Source: CAZXEU01 sp965207385 (lineage in GTDB: Bacteria > Bacteroidota > Rhodothermia > Rhodothermales > Bin80). From it: a stretch of DNA of 64,000 nucleotides. The notes beneath the pieces were generated by a model that saw only the letters and a program-made list of their open reading frames with translations, searched no databases and was not told where the DNA came from. The stretch spans positions 1 through 64,000 of the forward strand of contig CBDBLZ010000005.1 in assembly GCA_965207385.1 (NCBI GenBank), written 5' to 3'. Shown here piece after piece: positions 59,940 to 64,000 of the stretch; position 1 is the first letter of the stretch, and every line of letters begins with the position of its first letter. The position numbers and the translations under genes were made by a program.

Positions 59940-60332
59940 ATGAAGGAGGACCGGTCAGACTTGATGCTTTTCATAGACCTCGGATTCATTCTCCTTGTCG
60001 GGTTTCTTGTGCTGTCGGATACCACGCCCAAGGAGAATGTGCCTTTGCCAGCCGGGGAAGAGGAGGAGCAGCCAGAGATTCCGGAAGAGGATAGGCAGGT
60101 TTTTGAAGTGCTCTTTACCGCCGATTTGCAGTTTCTGGTATTGGCCGTTCGTGAGCAGTCGCAGGTTTGTGCACCGGTTGGACTGGATGCGTTCGTATCG
60201 TGCCTTGCTACTGTCGCGTCTTCCAACGCGATCTTCGTGTTCGCCCCTCAGGGTCTTGCCACGGTGCAGCAGCTGGTATCACTCCTTGATCTATGCCATC
60301 GCAACCAGTGGCGATGCACGGTGAACAGCTAG
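59940..60332 (+). CDS. divergent ExbD/TolR-like protein A
   Basis: 130 residues. One N-terminal membrane segment, DLMLFIDLGFILLVGFLVL, has the ExbD layout with the essential Asp (Ile-Asp-Leu) near its start. A Glu/Pro-rich linker (PAGEEEEQPEIPEED) follows, then a small domain ending AIFVFAPQGLATVQQLVSLLDLCHRN, which matches the last strand and helix of the ExbD periplasmic fold. Overall identity to canonical ExbD (15709, 16312) looks low. It has four Cys in the periplasmic part, unusual for ExbD. Confidence 0.7.
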   Translation: MKEDRSDLMLFIDLGFILLVGFLVLSDTTPKENVPLPAGEEEEQPEIPEEDRQVFEVLFTADLQFLVLAVREQSQVCAPVGLDAFVSCLATVASSNAIFVFAPQGLATVQQLVSLLDLCHRNQWRCTVNS

Positions 60333-60345
60333 GCGAGGGCTGGGA

Positions 60346-61419
60346 ATGACTACGGCGTTTTCCGAGTATGAAGACAAGGGGGGGCGGCGAACCTCCGTAT
60401 CGATATTCCTTGTGCTGACGGCCTTGCTGGTTACGGCCTTCAGTGTCATCCCCCTTCCCAGCCGGGACTATGCGGAGCGGACGGTGGCGGTGATCATGAT
60501 GGAGCAGATGGAATTCCAATCGCTCGCTGATGTGGTGTCGGACGATGAGGAATCGGAGGAGGATTCAGAGCCGCCTGAATCGGAAGAGATGGAGACGGTA
60601 GAAGAACAGCCAGAGGTCGTAGACCTTTCAGAGTACATGGAGGTTTTCGAGGCGTTTTCGCTCACGGAACCGGATTTCGATGAGGCTGAGTTGCTGGAGA
60701 ATTCTGCAACGGAGGCTCCCTCCGTATTGGCCCAAGGGGATCTGGACATTGAGGCGGGTGACATCTTGGGAGAATTCACTGGTCGCGACCTTGATCTGAC
60801 GTCCAATTTGGTGACGCGGGACAGCGATGTCCGAAGCACGCGGACATTGCGCTCAGGCCTGTTCACCGACAGGGTTTCGGGGCAAGGGCGCCCCGGCTTT
60901 CGGCGCAGATCGGGATCCGATGATGTCGGCGGTATCGAATTCAGGGAGCAGAGTCGGGATGGCCCGGATCTGCTTGGATCATCCAGGGAAGAGGTGCAGC
61001 CCGAACAGCGTGAAATCGATTTTACCGTCCCGACCAATGCGCTGGCTGAATGGATGAAGCTTAACCAGGGGCCGCTTGATCCCACCATTCGTGCACTGTT
61101 CCGGTATGCCGCCAATGATATCACGGCAAAGACGGTGATAACGGTGGACGGAAAGCCCTACGGGTTACAGTTGTTGCATTCGCCAGGAAGCGGGGCCACG
61201 CACATCGCCCTTCTGGACGGCAATGTCCTTTTCTACTTTATAAACTCCGGCTCGCAGGATCGAGCCAATTACTTCCAAAAGGGTAAAGTCAGGCGAGACG
61301 ATCAAGCGCTCGTGAATCTCGTAGAATCGGAAGATCTCTCGCCGCGAGGCCCTGAAGCGGTGAGATTCTTCGAGATCTTCCTTACCTGGTGGGAAGAGGA
61401 AGAGCGCAAGAGTCAGTGA
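60346..61419 (+). CDS. single-span acidic envelope protein, TonB-like topology
   Basis: 357 residues. A short cytoplasmic start is followed by one membrane segment (about 16-36, SVSIFLVLTALLVTAFSVIPL), then a long Glu/Asp-rich linker (about 60-130, with EESEEDSEPPESEEMETVEEQPEVVDLSEYMEVF) where TonB would have a Pro/Lys-rich one. A basic patch (GRPGFRRRSG) and a C-terminal domain of about 120 residues (FTVPTNALAEWMKLNQGPLDPTIRALFRY ... THIALLDGNVLFYFINSGSQDRANYFQKG) follow. It is placed between two ExbD-like genes, as a TonB/TolA-type force transmitter would be. No true TonB C-terminal motif is seen. Confidence 0.65.
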   Translation: MTTAFSEYEDKGGRRTSVSIFLVLTALLVTAFSVIPLPSRDYAERTVAVIMMEQMEFQSLADVVSDDEESEEDSEPPESEEMETVEEQPEVVDLSEYMEVFEAFSLTEPDFDEAELLENSATEAPSVLAQGDLDIEAGDILGEFTGRDLDLTSNLVTRDSDVRSTRTLRSGLFTDRVSGQGRPGFRRRSGSDDVGGIEFREQSRDGPDLLGSSREEVQPEQREIDFTVPTNALAEWMKLNQGPLDPTIRALFRYAANDITAKTVITVDGKPYGLQLLHSPGSGATHIALLDGNVLFYFINSGSQDRANYFQKGKVRRDDQALVNLVESEDLSPRGPEAVRFFEIFLTWWEEEERKSQ

Positions 61420-61420
61420 A

Positions 61421-61789
61421 ATGGACGAATCTCTCGTAGACATTGTGCTCATTCTTTTGGCCGCGCTAGTGGCGGTAGCCGTCATTCCCGCCTTTGACGT
61501 GGAGCCGCCCACGAGCCTGGAGATCGAGGCCAGCGAAATGCAGCTGAATCCGTTGCAAATCGCCATTTCCAATACGGGCCAGTTCCTTTACGCGCAAACA
61601 ACGGCGGACCACGCCGTAGTCAGCCTGTCTGCACAGGATCTCTACGATCTGGTAGCAGACACGCATCCTGACCGGACGGTGGAATTCACAGCCGACAGAC
61701 TGGCGCCCGCCAACATTCTGATTGAGGCGAATCGTGTGGTCCAGGAAGCAGGACGCAATGCGGTATTCCTGGTAATTGTTGGATCATAG
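61421..61789 (+). CDS. divergent ExbD/TolR-like protein B
   Basis: 122 residues. An N-terminal membrane segment SLVDIVLILLAALVAVAVIPAFD starts with the ExbD-type Asp (residue 7) and almost no cytoplasmic tail. The periplasmic part (LQIAISNTGQFLYAQTTADHAVVSLSAQDLYDLV ... DRLAPANILIEANRVVQEAGRNAVFLVI) follows ExbD secondary structure. Starts 1 bp after the previous stop. Confidence 0.75.
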   Translation: MDESLVDIVLILLAALVAVAVIPAFDVEPPTSLEIEASEMQLNPLQIAISNTGQFLYAQTTADHAVVSLSAQDLYDLVADTHPDRTVEFTADRLAPANILIEANRVVQEAGRNAVFLVIVGS

Positions 61790-61805
61790 CAGCTGGGCAA
61801 ATTCC

Positions 61806-63410
61806 ATGGCATGCCAGACAATAAGCGCAGAGGATTTTCCGTGGTTCCGGGTCGCGGTCGCGGGGATCTCGGTGTTCGTGCTATTCGGATGTGCGAGTAG
61901 CGAGCCGGTTGTGGTGGCTCCTCCGCCGGAGCCGACCGGGTTCGTGGAAGGACCGCTGCCTGGCGTAGACCAGAGCGTAATCGAGGACGTCACGAATACA
62001 TTTGACAGTACGTTTGTCATTGCCGATGCCGAAATCCAGGCGCAGAAGGATTATCTAGAGGGTGCCCTGCTGTTCGAGCGGGTGGACAGCCTTCTGACGG
62101 GCCTGGTCGGACCTTCTGCCTTGCCGGACTCCGACGCGGATAGCGAGGCTGGCAGTTCGGCGGAATTCGACGAAGTTAGAAATGAGGCGCGCGAGGTGCT
62201 CATGCGTGCGGCGGAGGCTCAGCAGTCGGAGGACAGTCTACTTGCTTTTTCGCTTCTGGGACAGGTGCAGGGGCTGTTCGAGCGTGTCTTAACGATGAAT
62301 CCGTTGCACGAGGAATCGCGATACGAGTTGGCCCAGGTGTATGGGATCCGGGCCAGGAGTTTTAGGGAAACCGGTGCCTGGGAGCAATACCTGGCGGTTT
62401 TGCGGGAACTGGTCAAGTTGCGCGCGGACGCGCACGCGCTGTGGGCGGAGATGGCTATAGCCCTGGACAGCCTGGAGCGGCCTGCCGCCTCTGCGCTAGT
62501 GTGGCGCCAGGCGGCGCAGGTTGTACTGGACGATTCGCGCCTGGCATTCGAAGCAAGCCCGCCGCCCGTGGACAGTGCATATATGTTCAACTACAACCAT
62601 CAGGCCTACCGGGCCTTTGCCCTCAGCCGTGACAGCGATGGCGTCAGGCGATCCCTGGCGGATGCATGGGAATTTGCGAGGACAGCGGAAGAAAGCGAGT
62701 TCGCAGAGCGTGAATTGATATGGGCCCAGTGGGACTACCACAATTTCGAAAGCAGGCTGGCCTTTGACAGTTTGCGAGCGGCGGCCCAGCACGATCCGCT
62801 CGGTGCGCGCGACGGGTTGGGCGTGCTCATCGGGGCACTTGCCCGGCCCAGTGCACGCCTCGAGGCGAGCTACAATCATGCCGTGCTGTCGTATGACAAC
62901 GGCTTCGAGGATCCTGCCCTGGATACGCTACAGGCCCTTTGGCATGCCGTTACGGCCCTGGAAGAGCCGGGCGATGCCAGGGCAGTGCCAGGACGGCAGC
63001 GCAGCTTTGCAACAGCGGCTGACAGTCTGGCGTTGGACCCGTTGCCATACGCAGAATTTCGTGAGGACCTGCGTGCGGCATATGCCACGTTTCTTCTTGA
63101 AAGGGCGTATGCCCATATTCAGTCAGGGGCCTCGGCCCTTGCGGTTACCTACCTGCTTCAGGTAGCAGAGACCGGCAGCGAGTATACAGGCAGGGCCTAC
63201 GTGGAGGCGCTGAGGTTGTCTCGGTACAATCCCGAGCAGGCGCTGAAGCTTGAACCACGCATTGAAGCGATCTTTTCCGGACTGGAGACCCAGGATCAAC
63301 TCGATTACCTGATGCAAATGGGAAATTTATACCGCAGACTCGGGCTAAACGACAAAGTAGCTTCGTTCCTGGAGCGCTACAGGGCGCTGCGGAACTCCGT
63401 ACCGGACTAG
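61806..63410 (+). CDS. TPR-like lipoprotein of the ExbD-like cluster
   Basis: 534 residues from the ATG at 61806. A lipoprotein signal ends in VLFGC, followed by SSEPVVVAPPPEPTG, a Pro-rich tether. The rest is helical repeats with a tetratricopeptide-like rhythm (SLLGQVQGLFERVLTMNPLHEESRYELAQVYGIRARSF, GAWEQYLAVLRELVKLRADAHALWAEMAIALDSLERPAASALVWRQA ... YLMQMGNLYRRLGLNDKVASFLERYRAL). Probably an outer-membrane-anchored scaffold. The family is not recognised. Start is 16 bp after the ExbD-like gene. Confidence 0.75.
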   Translation: MACQTISAEDFPWFRVAVAGISVFVLFGCASSEPVVVAPPPEPTGFVEGPLPGVDQSVIEDVTNTFDSTFVIADAEIQAQKDYLEGALLFERVDSLLTGLVGPSALPDSDADSEAGSSAEFDEVRNEAREVLMRAAEAQQSEDSLLAFSLLGQVQGLFERVLTMNPLHEESRYELAQVYGIRARSFRETGAWEQYLAVLRELVKLRADAHALWAEMAIALDSLERPAASALVWRQAAQVVLDDSRLAFEASPPPVDSAYMFNYNHQAYRAFALSRDSDGVRRSLADAWEFARTAEESEFAERELIWAQWDYHNFESRLAFDSLRAAAQHDPLGARDGLGVLIGALARPSARLEASYNHAVLSYDNGFEDPALDTLQALWHAVTALEEPGDARAVPGRQRSFATAADSLALDPLPYAEFREDLRAAYATFLLERAYAHIQSGASALAVTYLLQVAETGSEYTGRAYVEALRLSRYNPEQALKLEPRIEAIFSGLETQDQLDYLMQMGNLYRRLGLNDKVASFLERYRALRNSVPD

Positions 63411-63529
63411 CTTGCGGGGAATGAAACAAGGGCGGCGGCAGCGTGCAACCGGCAATATTGCCGCCAAAGAGTGGCAATACCGTTGACAAGCATGTATTCT
63501 TAGCTACCAGAGAATTGGAGCGAAGCTAG

Positions 63530-64000
63530 GTGCTAGGGCCCGGGACTAACTGCAGACAGACTTCGATCGTCTTTCCTGGCTTTAGGGCCGGGCTGTGGCT
63601 GGTTCTCGCAGGGGCCGTAGCCTGCCTTGCATCTCCTTCGCTTGGACAGGAAGCGCCTGAGCGTGAGCGGCCGATTCGGGTCATGCAGGAGACGCCGTGG
63701 ACCATCAGCGTTATGTCCGGAGTCGTGCCTTCCCTGCGCCCCGTGCAAGCCTACTGGGATCAGCGAACGGCCACGTACTTCCTGGATCTGGTGACGTTCT
63801 TTCAGACGCTCGATCTCGCGGTGGAGATTGAGGGGCGGACCGTACGGGCTCGGGATGATGCCGGAGCGTACGTCGTTGATTTCGAGGAAGGAACGATGCA
63901 GTATGTTGTTAGAGGGCAGGTTCGGCGCCAGGAGCAGATGCTGGAGGGAGGCTTCCTTCACAACGGCGAGGATTTCTTGCTAACTCCTCCGAATGTCCAA
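63530..64000 (+). CDS. secreted protein, 5' part only (runs off the right edge)
   Basis: 157 codons open to the edge. A stop (TAG 63527-63529) directly precedes the GTG at 63530, which fixes the earliest start. A signal peptide (AGLWLVLAGAVACLASPSLG) is followed by QEAPERERPIRVMQETPWTISV and a domain with VQAYWDQRTATYFLDLVTFFQTLDLAVEIEGRTVRARDD. It could be the start of a large outer-membrane or surface protein. 119 bp after the lipoprotein gene on the same strand, so probably the same cluster. Confidence 0.65.
   Translation, partial: MLGPGTNCRQTSIVFPGFRAGLWLVLAGAVACLASPSLGQEAPERERPIRVMQETPWTISVMSGVVPSLRPVQAYWDQRTATYFLDLVTFFQTLDLAVEIEGRTVRARDDAGAYVVDFEEGTMQYVVRGQVRRQEQMLEGGFLHNGEDFLLTPPNVQ

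Overview
The window looks like a chromosomal segment of a GC-rich member of the Bacteroidota/Rhodothermota group, most likely a Rhodothermia-type bacterium. The reasons are a TonB-dependent receptor with a carboxypeptidase-like N-terminal domain, an FG-GAP protein with a YPNPFNPST-type C-terminal (type IX secretion) sorting tail, genes of the families DUF4293, DUF4296 and DUF4837 that are typical of this phylum, and a NAD-type isocitrate dehydrogenase. No phage, insertion sequence or CRISPR array is visible. Most of it is core genome, dense and operonic, with many 1-11 bp stop/start overlaps. Promoters resembling TTGNNN-N17/18-TATANT are visible in several places.

Layout. 1-5341 (minus): a cell-surface block (FG-GAP/T9SS protein, TonB receptor, a secreted protein running off the left edge). 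5617-7468 (plus): a single-domain MetE-like methyltransferase and a one-domain voltage-gated cation channel. 7504-7721: tRNA-Asp and tRNA-Phe. 7873-14483: acetyl-CoA synthetase, a BadF-type kinase and a penicillin-acylase-like protein, and a CtpA protease. 14666-16764: an ExbB/small membrane protein/ExbD/ExbD operon ending in a strong terminator. 16848-22738: isocitrate dehydrogenase, DUF4293 protein, glycosyltransferase, RecQ, and two lipoproteins.

22942-31137 (minus) is a complete tryptophan operon in the order trpE, unknown gene, trpS, trpG, trpD, trpC, trpF, trpB, trpA. In front of it lies what reads as a complete ribosome-mediated attenuator: a promoter, a 22-residue leader peptide with tandem Trp codons, mutually exclusive 1:2 and 2:3 pairings, and a terminator that ends 3 bp before trpE. 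Because trpS is in the operon, the sensed quantity (charged tRNA-Trp) and its synthetase sit in one loop; the tRNA-Trp gene is also in the window (41585).

31521-39836 (plus): a VKOR-DsbA fusion, transketolase, an amidase, queA, ispD, ispF and a DedA protein. 39833-52952 (plus) is the classical translation/transcription cluster: tRNA-Thr, -Tyr, -Gly, -Thr, tuf, tRNA-Trp, secE, nusG, rplK, rplA, rplJ, rplL, rpoB, rpoC. tuf has a strikingly uniform codon choice (27 of 28 Thr codons are ACG) that changes in its last few dozen bases.

53350-59008 holds an NCS2 permease with an unusual C-terminal domain, a MOSC protein, an HNH nuclease, a DUF3592-like protein, MsrP and a methyltransferase. 59187-64000 (plus) is the least explained part: two divergent ExbD-like proteins flank a single-span acidic protein, with a secreted protein in front and a TPR-like lipoprotein and another secreted protein behind. 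It looks like an envelope energy-transduction machine without a recognisable ExbB inside the window, and it is the best candidate for an undescribed system apart from the trp attenuator.
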